From assembly GCF_029894335.1 (NCBI RefSeq), contig NZ_JARXZC010000021.1:57315-121314 (forward strand): 64,000 bases of DNA, in the 5' to 3' direction. The DNA is from Kitasatospora sp. MAP5-34. Lineage in GTDB: Bacteria > Actinomycetota > Actinomycetes > Streptomycetales > Streptomycetaceae. Made by a program: the position numbers and the translations under genes. The notes beneath the pieces are model-generated. The model was not told where the DNA came from, did no database searches, and worked only from the letters and a program-made list of their open reading frames with translations. Shown here piece after piece: positions 16,598 to 25,802 of the stretch. How positions within the stretch are numbered: position 1 is the stretch's first letter; each line of letters opens with the position of its first letter.

Positions 16598-18082
16598 GTG
16601 ACCATCGGTGGCGTGGCAGCACCCGGTACCGAACCCAAGCCCCTCGCCCCTGACGCCCAACCCGCGCCGGGCGCCGACGTGTCCGCGCCCGGCGCGGGTC
16701 GTCCGCCCTACCGCAGGCTCTACCGGAGCCCGCACGGACGGATGTTGGGCGGCGTCGCGCACGGGCTCGCGGTCCACCTCGGGCTGCCCGTCACCTGGGT
16801 CCGGGCGGCGTTCGTCCTGCTGTTCTTCGCGCAGGGGATAGGCGGGCTGCTGTACGCGGCGTTCTGGTTCGTGGTGCCGATCGGCATCGGCGAGCCCGCC
16901 GCCGGTGGCGGGGCACAGTGGGCGTACGTCAACGGCGCGTTCGTGCCGGCGAGCGCCGCCGGAAGCGCCGGTTTCGGGGAACTGCGCAAGGGGGAGCGTC
17001 GCGGGTTCGGCCGCCTGCGCGAGCTGCTCCAGAGGGCCTTCCACGGCGAGCCGACCGGTGAGCCGGAGCCGGTGGCGGAGGGCGCAGCCGCCGCGCCGCC
17101 GGGGTCGGTGCGCGGTGGGCTCGGCCAACTCGCGGCGCTGCTGGCGCTGGTGGTCGGCATCATGGCGCTGCTCAACGTGCTGCACATCCAGACCGCCAAG
17201 CCGTACGTCTGGCCGTTGCTGACCGTCGGCGTCGGGGTGGCGCTGGTCTGGCGGCAGGCCGACGACTCGCGCTGGCAGCGCTGGTTCGGCCTGGAGGAGG
17301 CGGCCAAGCGGCGCAGCGCGTACACCAGGGTCGGCGCGGGCGTCCTGCTGGTGGTGGCCGGCATCGTCGGCTTCCTGGCTCTGCAGGGCACGAACTCGAC
17401 CTGGGCGTCCGTGGTGGAGGCGGCGTTCGCGGTGCTCGCCGGGGTGCTCGTGCTGGTCGGCCCGTACGCGCTGCGGATGTGGCAGGACCTCGGCGCCGAG
17501 CGGACGGCCCGGATCCGGGCCCAGGAGCGCGCCGAGATCGCCGCGCACGTGCACGACTCGGTGCTGCACACCCTGACGCTGATCCAGCGCAACGCCGACG
17601 ACTCCAAGGAGGTGCTGCGCCTCGCGCGGGCCCAGGAGCGGGAGTTGCGGCTCTGGCTGTACCGCCCGGAGGCGGCCGCCGAGGCGGCGCCGGACACCCT
17701 GGCCGAACGGATCCGGTCCGTCGTCGCCGAGGTGGAGGACCTGCACGGGGTGCCGGTCGAGCTGGTCTGCGTCGGCGACTGCCCGATGGACGACCGGATT
17801 TCGGCGCAGATGCAGGCCGCGAGGGAGGCGATGGTCAACGCGGCCAAGTACGGTGGCGGGGGACCGGTCCAGGTGTACGCAGAGGTCGAGGGGCGGACGG
17901 TGTCCGTGTTCGTCCGCGACCACGGCCCCGGTTTCGACCCCGACACGGTGCCCGAGGACCGGATGGGCGTACGGGAGTCGATCATCGGCCGGATGAAGCG
18001 CAACGGCGGCACCGCACGGGTGCGGCCCGCGCCGGACGGCGGGACCGAGGTCGAGCTGGAGATGGAGAGAGCAGATGACTGA
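16598..18082 (+). CDS. PspC-domain sensor histidine kinase (NarL-type system)
   Basis: A 494-aa membrane kinase. It opens with a PspC domain (YRSPHGRMLGGVAHGLAVHL, about residues 38-105), then further hydrophobic segments (about 170-300), an HisKA_3-type dimerisation region with the phospho-acceptor motif HVHDSVLHTL, and a HATPase domain with N-box REAMVNAAKYGG and G-box DHGPGFDP plus MGVRESIIGRM. The PspC domain is the probable sensor, directly responding to membrane stress or partner PspC proteins. The GTG at 16598 is uncertain: no clear ribosome binding site is visible and GTG at 16613 is in frame. The gene overlaps the response regulator by 8 nt, so the pair is translated together. It is divergent from the PspC protein at 14957-16477. 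Confidence 0.92.
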   Translation: MTIGGVAAPGTEPKPLAPDAQPAPGADVSAPGAGRPPYRRLYRSPHGRMLGGVAHGLAVHLGLPVTWVRAAFVLLFFAQGIGGLLYAAFWFVVPIGIGEPAAGGGAQWAYVNGAFVPASAAGSAGFGELRKGERRGFGRLRELLQRAFHGEPTGEPEPVAEGAAAAPPGSVRGGLGQLAALLALVVGIMALLNVLHIQTAKPYVWPLLTVGVGVALVWRQADDSRWQRWFGLEEAAKRRSAYTRVGAGVLLVVAGIVGFLALQGTNSTWASVVEAAFAVLAGVLVLVGPYALRMWQDLGAERTARIRAQERAEIAAHVHDSVLHTLTLIQRNADDSKEVLRLARAQERELRLWLYRPEAAAEAAPDTLAERIRSVVAEVEDLHGVPVELVCVGDCPMDDRISAQMQAAREAMVNAAKYGGGGPVQVYAEVEGRTVSVFVRDHGPGFDPDTVPEDRMGVRESIIGRMKRNGGTARVRPAPDGGTEVELEMERADD

Positions 18083-18767
18083 ACCCACTGAGCCGACGGC
18101 GGGACCCGAACGGGTGGCGCGGGTGGTGCTGGTCGACGACCACCGGATGTTCCGCACCGGCGTCCGGGCCGAGATCGGGCGGACCGAGGTCACCGGCATC
18201 GACGTGGTGGGCGAGGCGGACGACGTCGAGTCGGCCGTCCAGGTGGTCGCCGCGACCCGGCCCGACGTGGTGCTGCTCGACGTCCATCTGCCGGGCGGCG
18301 GCGGGGTCGAGGTGCTGCGGCGCTCCGCCCCGCTGATGTCCGACCCGGCCGGGGTGCGGTTCCTCGCGCTCTCGGTCTCGGACGCCGCCGAGGACGTCAT
18401 CGGCGTGATCCGGGGCGGCGCGCGCGGCTACGTCACCAAGACCATCACCGGCGCCGACCTGGTCAACGCGATCTTCCGGATCTCCGACGGCGACGCGGTC
18501 TTCTCGCCGCGCCTGGCCGGCTTCGTGCTGGACGCCTTCGCCGCGACCGACACCCCGCCGGTGGACGAGGACCTCGACCGCCTCACCCAGCGCGAGCGCG
18601 AGGTGCTGCGGCTGATCGCGCGCGGGTACGCGTACAAGGAGATCGCCAAGCAGCTCTTCATCTCGGTCAAGACGGTGGAGAGCCACGTCTCGGCCGTGCT
18701 GCGCAAGCTCCAGCTGAGCAACCGTCACGAACTGACCCGCTGGGCCACGGCCCGCCGCCTGGTCTGA
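18075..18767 (+). CDS. NarL/FixJ-family response regulator
   Basis: A 230-aa regulator. The receiver domain (about 15-135) has the acidic pair in LVDDHRMF, the phospho-acceptor Asp in PDVVLLDVHLPG and the conserved Lys in GYVTKTITG. The C-terminal LuxR-type helix-turn-helix (about 165-230) reads LTQREREVLRLIARGYAYKE and KTVESHVSAVLRKLQLSN. AGAGAG lies just before the ATG, inside the 3' end of the kinase gene, and the 8-nt overlap makes this the cognate partner. A likely target is the shared intergenic region at 16478-16597 that also drives the divergent PspC gene; that is inference. Confidence 0.94.
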   Translation: MTEPTEPTAGPERVARVVLVDDHRMFRTGVRAEIGRTEVTGIDVVGEADDVESAVQVVAATRPDVVLLDVHLPGGGGVEVLRRSAPLMSDPAGVRFLALSVSDAAEDVIGVIRGGARGYVTKTITGADLVNAIFRISDGDAVFSPRLAGFVLDAFAATDTPPVDEDLDRLTQREREVLRLIARGYAYKEIAKQLFISVKTVESHVSAVLRKLQLSNRHELTRWATARRLV

Positions 18768-18785
18768 GCGGTTTCGTAGTACCTG

Positions 18786-18826
18786 AGGCGCCGACCGGAC
18801 GCGGTAGCCGCGGCCGGTCGGCGCCT
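18786..18826. terminator. Terminator after the response regulator
   Basis: A 13-bp perfect stem AGGCGCCGACCGG (18786-18798 with 18814-18826) around a 15-nt loop, 19 nt after the stop codon. Confidence 0.85.
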
Positions 18827-19037
18827 GCTGCGAGGGGGCGGCTCCCGCTGTGGTGGGAGTCACCCCACCGCGCTGAGCTGCGACGGAGGCGGGCCGGAGG
18901 GGGCGGTGGCTAACGACTTGGCCACCGGATTCATAATCCTCTCTAATGCTCGGTAGGGTTGCCCAGTCCCACCGGGGCGTCGCTCGCGGTTGTTCCGCGC
19001 GGGGGGCGGCCTCCGCTCCCGGATCTGAGAGTCAGCG

Positions 19038-20249
19038 ATGTCATCCATAACGACCGCGTCGGAAGCGCTCGAGGCCACCGGCCGCGAGCCGGTGCGCGCG
19101 AGCGGAGACGAATCCGCCAAGCCCGTCGCCGTGAAGCGCCCGCGCCTCTATGTGCTCGACGGTCTGCGCCTGATAGCCGCGATGGGGGTCGTCGCCTGGC
19201 ACTGGCTGGGCGTCGAGCGCTTCCCGGCCGTCTGGCACGGCCTGCCCAGCAAGTTGATGCCGCTCGGGCACCTGATCGGCGCCTACAGCTGGACCGGCGT
19301 CGAGCTGTTCTTCCTCATCAGCGGTTTCGTCATCTGCATGTCCTGCTGGGGCCGCTCGCTCGGTGATTTCGTCACCTCCCGCGTGGTGCGGCTCTTCCCG
19401 GCGTACTGGGTCTGCGTGCTGATCACCGCCGTCACCCTGCTGATCGTCCCGACCATCTGGGGCGACAACACCCACCGGCCCGACCCGTCGCGGATCCTCT
19501 CCAACCTGAGCATGGCGAACGCGCCGCTCGGCGTGGACAACCTCGACCCGGTGTACTGGACTCTCTGGTCCGAGCTCCGCTTCTACGTGCTGTTCGGCTT
19601 CATGGTCGCGATCGGTCTGACCTACCGCCGGGTGCTGGCCTTCTGCGGCATCTGGGCCTTCGTGTCGCTGCTCGCGATGCAGGCCAACATGCCGCTGCTC
19701 ACCGCGATCGTCCAGCCCACGTACGCCTGGTACTTCATCGGCGGCATCACGATCTACCTGATGTACCGCTTCGGCCAGAACCTGATGCTCTGGGGCATGC
19801 TGGGCTTCTGCTGGCTGATCGCGCAGGACCAGATCCGCGGCGTCATCGGCGGCTACGAGTACGGCACCCACCACCACCTTTCGTGGTGGATCACCGAGGG
19901 CTTCACCACCGGTGCCTTCGTGGTGGTCACGGCCGCCGCGCTCGGCGCGTTCAACTGGATGCGCTGGAAGTGGCTGACGGTGGCCGGCGCGCTGACCTAC
20001 CCGCTCTACCTCCTGCACCAGGAGATCGGCTGGCAGCTGATCACCCGGCTCCGCGCTCACCACCTCGCGCCGTACCCGACGCTGGCCGTGGTCACCGTGG
20101 TCATGCTGTTCGCCGCCTGGCTGGTGCACCGCCTGGTGGAGCGCCCGCTCGCCCCGCTGATGAAGCGGAAGATGGACGCCGCGTTCGCCCAGGTCCGCCT
20201 GGACGGTCTCCGTCCGGACGGCAAGGCCGGGCCGGGCCGCAACCGCTGA
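19038..20249 (+). CDS. Acyltransferase 3 family membrane protein (OafA/YrhL-like)
   Basis: A 403-aa polytopic enzyme that transfers acyl groups to extracytoplasmic sugars or lipids. The family signature is clear: LYVLDGLRLIAAMGVVAWHW at residue 35, where the His is the catalytic candidate, FFLISGFVICMSC, VVRLFPAYWVCV and VYWTLWSELRFYVLFG. About ten membrane helices can be traced, ending near residue 375, followed by a basic tail. There is no fused SGNH domain. It is followed at 64 nt by a GT39-like enzyme and then by a PIG-V-like enzyme, so the acceptor may be a glycolipid made by these neighbours. The upstream 270 nt contain a terminator and no gene. Confidence 0.88.
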   Translation: MSSITTASEALEATGREPVRASGDESAKPVAVKRPRLYVLDGLRLIAAMGVVAWHWLGVERFPAVWHGLPSKLMPLGHLIGAYSWTGVELFFLISGFVICMSCWGRSLGDFVTSRVVRLFPAYWVCVLITAVTLLIVPTIWGDNTHRPDPSRILSNLSMANAPLGVDNLDPVYWTLWSELRFYVLFGFMVAIGLTYRRVLAFCGIWAFVSLLAMQANMPLLTAIVQPTYAWYFIGGITIYLMYRFGQNLMLWGMLGFCWLIAQDQIRGVIGGYEYGTHHHLSWWITEGFTTGAFVVVTAAALGAFNWMRWKWLTVAGALTYPLYLLHQEIGWQLITRLRAHHLAPYPTLAVVTVVMLFAAWLVHRLVERPLAPLMKRKMDAAFAQVRLDGLRPDGKAGPGRNR

Positions 20250-20313
20250 GCCGAGGGCGCAGCACAGCCCTGACCATGTGAACCCTCCGCGACGGCGATC
20301 AGAGAGACCTTTC

Positions 20314-21834
20314 ATGACCGCGACCTCCACCGCCGAGATACAGCAGCCCGGCCCGGCGACCGCCGGGCCGGGGACTGACAACCGGCCGGGCGACAGGGCC
20401 AAGGCTCTGTTCGAACGTACGTTCTGGCTCTGGCCCGCCCTGCTGACCCTGTACCTCGGTGTGCACGTCAGCTGGCAACCGGAGCTGTGGCGGGACGAGC
20501 TGGCGACGTGGAGCGCGGCCACCCGGAGCACCGGGCAGCTGCTCGACATGCTGAAGAACGTCGACGCGGTCTCCGGCGCGTACTACCTGCTGATGCACTT
20601 CTGGATCAGCGCCTTCGGGGACACCCCGACCGTGCTGCGGCTGCCCTCCGCGCTGGCCATGGCCGGCGCGGCGGTGTTCGTCGCGCTGGCCGCCCGGAAG
20701 CTCTTCGGGGTCCGTACCGCAGTGGTCTCCGGGCTGCTGTTCGCCGTCGTCCCGTCCATCTCGCGGTACGCGCAGGAGGCCCGCTCCTACGCCTTCGTGC
20801 TGCTCACGGTGGCGGCGGCGACCTGGCTGCTGCTGCGCGCGCTGGAGCGGCCGAGCGTGCTCCGCTGGCTGCCGTACGCGGCGTGCGTGGCGCTGGCCGG
20901 GCTGTTCCACATGGTCTCGCTGGTCTTCCTCTGCGGCCACGCCGTGATCGTGCTGATGCGCTGGTGGCGCGGCCGCGACCGGTGGCTGCTGCTGGGCTTC
21001 CCGGCGGCGGTGCTGGTGGCCATGCTGCCGGTGCTGCCGCTGGTGCTGCTGGGACAGAAGCAGGTCGGCCGCCAGATCTCCTGGCTGCACACGCCGACCC
21101 TGGCCACGTTCGTCGACTACTGGCACGGGCTGTTCGGCTCCGCGCTGGTCAGCGGCTGCTTCCTGGCATTGGCCGCGATCCCCGCCGGGTGGACGCGCGG
21201 TCGGCGGCCGGCCTTCGAGGTCGGTGTGCTCGCGGCGCTGCCTATCCTGGTCACCTGGTTGGTGTCCCAGGGGCAGACGGCGTACTTCTTCGAGCGGTAC
21301 CAGCTCTACACCGTGCCGGCCTGGGCCATCCTGGCGGGCGCCGGCCTGAGCTCGCTGCGGCCCCGCGCGCTGACGGCGGCCGGGCTGGTGGTGGTGGCCC
21401 TGCTCGGCATCCCCGACCAGCAGAAGCTGCGGATCGTCACCTCGCACGAGGTGACCGACGGCCATGCCGCCGCCCGGATCATCGCCAAGGAGTACCGCCC
21501 CGGCGACGGCTTCGTCCCGGCCCGTGGCGACTGGGCCTGGATGATGCTCGACTACGAGACCGAGTACTACCTGCCGCGCGGCGACCAGCTCAAGGACGTG
21601 TTCACCGCCCGGACCGCGCTGCAGCGGAACGACCTCTACACCGCGCCGTGCCCGGACCCGGCCACCTGCCTCGGCGACACCTCCCGGATCTGGGTGGTCA
21701 CCATGGGGCAGTCCGACGACCCGTACGCGAACCTGCCGAAGGCCCAGGTCGCCGCCCTCCAGGCGGCCTACACGCCGACCGAGGTCAAGCACGTACGCGG
21801 GCTCACCGTCTCGTTGCTGGAACGGCGCCACTGA
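20314..21834 (+). CDS. GT39-like polytopic glycosyltransferase
   Basis: A 506-aa integral membrane protein of the GT-C fold. After a short cytoplasmic N-terminus and first helix, the catalytic loop shows LWRDELATWSAATRS (acidic pair typical of PMT/ArnT-like enzymes), then SGAYYLLMHFWISAFGDTPTV and LRLPSAL, and later YAQEARSYAFVLL. About ten helices follow, then a soluble C-terminal domain of roughly 150 residues with two close cysteines (APCPDPATC). These enzymes use polyprenyl-phosphate sugars on the outer face of the membrane. The ATG at 20314 is chosen over GTG at 20278 because AGAGAGA precedes it. The sugar and acceptor are unknown. Confidence 0.82.
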   Translation: MTATSTAEIQQPGPATAGPGTDNRPGDRAKALFERTFWLWPALLTLYLGVHVSWQPELWRDELATWSAATRSTGQLLDMLKNVDAVSGAYYLLMHFWISAFGDTPTVLRLPSALAMAGAAVFVALAARKLFGVRTAVVSGLLFAVVPSISRYAQEARSYAFVLLTVAAATWLLLRALERPSVLRWLPYAACVALAGLFHMVSLVFLCGHAVIVLMRWWRGRDRWLLLGFPAAVLVAMLPVLPLVLLGQKQVGRQISWLHTPTLATFVDYWHGLFGSALVSGCFLALAAIPAGWTRGRRPAFEVGVLAALPILVTWLVSQGQTAYFFERYQLYTVPAWAILAGAGLSSLRPRALTAAGLVVVALLGIPDQQKLRIVTSHEVTDGHAAARIIAKEYRPGDGFVPARGDWAWMMLDYETEYYLPRGDQLKDVFTARTALQRNDLYTAPCPDPATCLGDTSRIWVVTMGQSDDPYANLPKAQVAALQAAYTPTEVKHVRGLTVSLLERRH

Positions 21835-21902
21835 CGTGGGCGGTCGTCAGCTCCGGTTGACACCTGTTTGCCCTCGGGCCGCCGACGGGGTGTGATGTTC
21901 CC

Positions 21903-23087
21903 GTGCCCAGAGCCCTGACCGTCCTGGAACCGGAGTACCGGGCGGCACCCCGCCCGTGGCGCTCCCCGTTGCTCTCCCCGCTGCGCGCCGCCGCACCCGC
22001 CCTCCTCGGGTACGTCGCGGCCCGCGCGGTCGGGGTGCTGGTGCTGGTCGCCTGGGGGGCGCACCGGGGCGTCTCGGCGCTGTACCGGCTGAGCAGCATG
22101 TGGGACGCGTACTGGTACCAGGAGATCGCCGTGCACGGGTACGCCGGCTCGCCGCCGGTGCCCGGACCGCACGGGCCTTACGAGGTGTACGCGTTCTTCC
22201 CGGCCTACCCCATGCTGATCCGGTCGGTGCACTGGCTGCTCCCGCTGGGCGTGAACTACGCGGCGCTGACCGTCGCCTGGGCGGCGTCGCTGGCGGCGGC
22301 CTGGGGCGTCTTCGCCGTCGCGGACCGGCTGTACGGGCGCCGGGTGGGAGTGGTCACGGCGATTCTGTGGGGCGTCACGCCCTACGCGGTGGTGGAGAGC
22401 GCGGCCTACTCCGAGCTGCTGTTCACCGCCTTCACGGCCTGGGCGGTCTACGCGGCGATCCGGCGGAGCTGGGTCCTGGCCGGGCTGCTCGCCCTGCTGG
22501 CCGGGCTGAGCCGGCCGACCGGCCTCGCGGTCGCGGTGGCGGTCTCGGGCGCCGCGCTCTGGGAGTTGCTGTGCCACCGGGGCGGCCGGCGGGCGGTCGC
22601 CGGGATGCTGCTGGCGCCGCTCGGGTTCGTCGGCTTCGTGGGGTGGGTGGGCCTCCAGAAGGGCCGCCTGGACGGCTACTTCCGGGTCCAGGCGGCCTGG
22701 CAGTCCGAGTTCGACTTCGGCCGGAAGACCTTCTACTCGCTCCGGGACCTGGTGGCCCGCCCCGACACCGTCTACCTCGCCGACGTCGCCGTCGCGGTGG
22801 TCCTGGTGGCGGGAGTGCTGCTGCTCGCCATCTCACTGATCCAACGCCAGCCGCCGGTACTGCTGCTGCACAGCGCGGCGACGCTCACCCTGGCCCTCGG
22901 CGACGCCGCCTACTTCGACTCCCGGGCCCGCTTCCTGATCCCGGCCTTCGGCCTGCTGCTCCCGGTCGCGACCGGGCTCTCCCGAGTGCGCAGCCGGGCC
23001 TCGCTGGTGCTGATCCTGGCCACGGCCGTGCTGTGCTCGGCGATGTACGGGGGGTACGTCGCGTTCGTCTACCCGGACGCGCCGTGA
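21903..23087 (+). CDS. PIG-V-like membrane mannosyltransferase
   Basis: A 394-aa polytopic protein. The lumenal-type loop after helix 1 reads SSMWDAYWYQEIAVHGYAGS and then YAFFPAYPMLIRSV, which matches the WD...GY...FFPxYP pattern of the PIG-V/GPI-mannosyltransferase II family. About eight hydrophobic helices follow, with GVTPYAVVESAAYSE and LSRPTG. It begins with GTG 68 nt after the preceding GT-C gene on the same strand. In actinobacteria such proteins act on polyprenyl-phosphomannose outside the cell, for protein or lipid mannosylation. The donor is family knowledge, not visible here. Function within a three-gene set with the acyltransferase is inferred from proximity. Confidence 0.8.
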   Translation: MPRALTVLEPEYRAAPRPWRSPLLSPLRAAAPALLGYVAARAVGVLVLVAWGAHRGVSALYRLSSMWDAYWYQEIAVHGYAGSPPVPGPHGPYEVYAFFPAYPMLIRSVHWLLPLGVNYAALTVAWAASLAAAWGVFAVADRLYGRRVGVVTAILWGVTPYAVVESAAYSELLFTAFTAWAVYAAIRRSWVLAGLLALLAGLSRPTGLAVAVAVSGAALWELLCHRGGRRAVAGMLLAPLGFVGFVGWVGLQKGRLDGYFRVQAAWQSEFDFGRKTFYSLRDLVARPDTVYLADVAVAVVLVAGVLLLAISLIQRQPPVLLLHSAATLTLALGDAAYFDSRARFLIPAFGLLLPVATGLSRVRSRASLVLILATAVLCSAMYGGYVAFVYPDAP

Positions 23088-23207
23088 GAGCTGGAAGTGT
23101 CCGTTCCGGTGGCAGTCGGCGAACGTTTCGGGGCCCTGATGGGGCAGCTGTGACCGAATGGGCGGGCAGGCCGGGTTGTCAGCGGCGGGCCATAGACTCG
23201 AAGGGCC

Positions 23208-25784
23208 ATGACTAGCCTCTTTGACGACCTTCCGCTCCCCGGCTTCGAGCTCCCCTCGGCCGGGTCGAAGCAGCAGCCGCCCGCAGACGACGAGCCCCCG
23301 CTGTACGAGGAGCCCCCGTACGAGGAGGCCCACTACGAGGAGGCGGTGCCGGAGGATCTGTTCCAGACCGACTACGCCGCCGCCACCGAGCGGGACGCCT
23401 GGCACCGCAACGGCGCCGCCCGTACGGTGATCGACCCGGTGCAGCTGCTGGAGGGGATGAACGACCCGCAGCGCGAGGCAGTCGTGCACGCCGGTTCGCC
23501 GCTGCTGATCGTGGCCGGCGCGGGTTCGGGCAAGACCCGGGTGCTGACGCACCGGATCGCCTACCTGCTGGGCGCGCGGCACGTGCAGCCGGGCGAGATC
23601 CTGGCGATCACCTTCACCAACAAGGCCGCCGGCGAGATGCGCGAGCGCGTCGAGAGCCTGGTCGGGCCGCGCGCCCGGGCGATGTGGGTGTCCACCTTCC
23701 ACAGTGCCTGCGTGCGGATCCTGCGCCGGGAGAGCAAGGTCCTCGGCTTCACGTCCAGCTTCTCGATCTACGACTCGGCGGATTCGCAGCGGCTGATGGC
23801 CCTGGTCTGCCGGGATCTCGACCTGGACCCGAAGCAGTTCCCGCCGAAGTCCTTCACCGCGAAGATCAGCAACCTGAAGAACGAGCTGATCGACGAGGAG
23901 ACGTACGCCGACCAGGCGGCCAACCCGATGGAGAAGAAGCTCGCCGAGGCGTACTTCCTCTACCAGCGCCGCCTGCGCGAGGCCAACGCGCTGGACTTCG
24001 ACGACATCATCATGACGACGGTCAACCTGCTGCAGGCCTTCCCGGCCGTCGCGGAGTACTACCGCCGCCGCTTCCGGCACATCCTGGTGGACGAGTACCA
24101 GGACACCAACCACGCGCAGTACATGCTGGTCCGCGAGCTCAGCGGAGGCACGTCGACCTCGCTGAAGCGCACCGTGGACGGCGACTTCGTCAACCTCGCG
24201 GCCGCGCAGCTGGCCGAGGTGCCGCCCGCCGAGCTGTGCGTGGTCGGTGACGCGGACCAGTCGATCTACGCCTTCCGGGGCGCGACGATCCGCAACATCC
24301 TCCAGTTCGAGGAGGACTACCCGAACGCGACCACCATCCTGCTGGAGCAGAACTACCGCTCCACCCAGACCATCCTGAGCGCCGCCAACGCGGTCATCGA
24401 GCGGAACGCCGGCCGCCGGGAGAAGAAGCTCTGGACGGCCGGCGAGGACGGCGAGAAGGTCGTCGGCTACGTCGCGGACGACGAGCACGGCGAGGCCCAG
24501 TTCATCGCCGACGAGATCGACCGCCTGACGGACGCGGGCCACGCCCGCCCGGGCGACGTGGCGATCTTCTACCGGACCAACGCGCAGTCCCGCGTCTTCG
24601 AGGAGGTGTTCATCCGCGTCGGCCTGCCCTACAAGGTGGTCGGCGGGGTGCGCTTCTACGAGCGCAAGGAGGTCCGCGACGTGCTCGCGTACCTGCGGGT
24701 GCTCTCCAACCCCGAGGACACCGTGCCGCTGCGCCGGATCCTCAACGTGCCCAAGCGCGGCATCGGCGACCGCGCGGAGGCGATGATCGACGCGCTCTCC
24801 GCGCGCGAGCGGATCAGCTTCGCGCAGGCGCTCCGGCGGGTGGACGAGGCGTACGGGATGGCCGCGCGCTCGGCCAACGCGGTGCGCAAGTTCAACGAGA
24901 TGATGGCCGGACTGCGGCAGATCGTCGAGTCCGGCGCGGGCCCGGCCGCCGTGCTGGAGGCCGTACTGGAGGAGACGGGCTACTTGGCCGAACTCCAGGC
25001 CTCCACCGACCCGCAGGACGAGACCCGGGTGGAGAACCTCCAGGAACTCGCGGCCGTCGCCCTCGAGTACGAGAAGGACCCGGGCGAGCGTCCGGACGGC
25101 GACGGCGAGGGCACCCCGCCGATCGGCTCGCTGGCGGACTTCCTGGAGCGGGTCGCGCTGGTCGCCGACTCCGATCAGATCCCTGATGACGAGGACGGCT
25201 CGGGCGTCATCACGATGATGACCCTGCACACCGCCAAGGGCCTCGAGTTCCCGGTGGTCTTCCTGACCGGCATGGAGGACGGGATCTTCCCGCACATGCG
25301 CGCGCTCAACCAGGTCAAGGAGTTGGAGGAGGAGCGCCGCCTCGCGTACGTCGGCCTCACCCGCGCCCGCCAGCGGCTCTACCTGACGCGTTCGGTGCTG
25401 CGCAGTGCCTGGGGCCAGCCCTCGTACAACCCGGCCTCGCGGTTCCTGGAGGAGATCCCGGAGACGCTGGTCAACTGGAAGCGGACGGGCGCGGCTGTGG
25501 CGCCGCCCTCGCGCAGCCCGCTGTCCGGCGGTTCGTCGGACTCGTACGGCTCCTCCCGGATGTCCGCCTCGCCGAAGTCCGGCTGGGGCAAGTCGGCGCG
25601 GAAGGTCACCGAGCGCGAGGTGGTCTCGCTGGCGGTCGGCGACCGGGTGAACCACGACAGCTTCGGGCTCGGCACGGTGGTGGCGGTCTCGGGCGTCGGC
25701 GACAAGGCGCAGGCCAAGGTCGACTTCGGGGCGACGGGCGCCAAGCAGCTGCTGCTCAGGTACGCGCCGGTGGAGAAGCTCTGA
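23208..25784 (+). CDS. pcrA: ATP-dependent DNA helicase PcrA/UvrD
   Basis: An 858-aa superfamily 1A 3'-5' helicase for repair and replication restart. All helicase motifs are present: Walker A GAGSGKTRVLTHRIAYL at about residue 104, motif Ia ITFTNKAAGEMR, Walker B LVDEYQDTNHAQY, motif III GDADQSIYAFRGA, motif IV EQNYRST, motif V TLHTAKGLEFPVVF and motif VI LAYVGLTRARQRLYL. The first 70 residues are an acidic, Pro/Glu/Tyr-rich extension. The last 60 residues (VGDRVNHDSFGLGTVVAVSG) are a Tudor-like RNA polymerase-binding domain typical of PcrA. It converges with the M23 peptidase gene, leaving 18 nt. The same neighbour pair is Rv0949-Rv0950c in M. tuberculosis (from memory). Confidence 0.97.
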   Translation: MTSLFDDLPLPGFELPSAGSKQQPPADDEPPLYEEPPYEEAHYEEAVPEDLFQTDYAAATERDAWHRNGAARTVIDPVQLLEGMNDPQREAVVHAGSPLLIVAGAGSGKTRVLTHRIAYLLGARHVQPGEILAITFTNKAAGEMRERVESLVGPRARAMWVSTFHSACVRILRRESKVLGFTSSFSIYDSADSQRLMALVCRDLDLDPKQFPPKSFTAKISNLKNELIDEETYADQAANPMEKKLAEAYFLYQRRLREANALDFDDIIMTTVNLLQAFPAVAEYYRRRFRHILVDEYQDTNHAQYMLVRELSGGTSTSLKRTVDGDFVNLAAAQLAEVPPAELCVVGDADQSIYAFRGATIRNILQFEEDYPNATTILLEQNYRSTQTILSAANAVIERNAGRREKKLWTAGEDGEKVVGYVADDEHGEAQFIADEIDRLTDAGHARPGDVAIFYRTNAQSRVFEEVFIRVGLPYKVVGGVRFYERKEVRDVLAYLRVLSNPEDTVPLRRILNVPKRGIGDRAEAMIDALSARERISFAQALRRVDEAYGMAARSANAVRKFNEMMAGLRQIVESGAGPAAVLEAVLEETGYLAELQASTDPQDETRVENLQELAAVALEYEKDPGERPDGDGEGTPPIGSLADFLERVALVADSDQIPDDEDGSGVITMMTLHTAKGLEFPVVFLTGMEDGIFPHMRALNQVKELEEERRLAYVGLTRARQRLYLTRSVLRSAWGQPSYNPASRFLEEIPETLVNWKRTGAAVAPPSRSPLSGGSSDSYGSSRMSASPKSGWGKSARKVTEREVVSLAVGDRVNHDSFGLGTVVAVSGVGDKAQAKVDFGATGAKQLLLRYAPVEKL

Positions 25785-25802
25785 CGGATGGCTGACTTGT
25801 CG

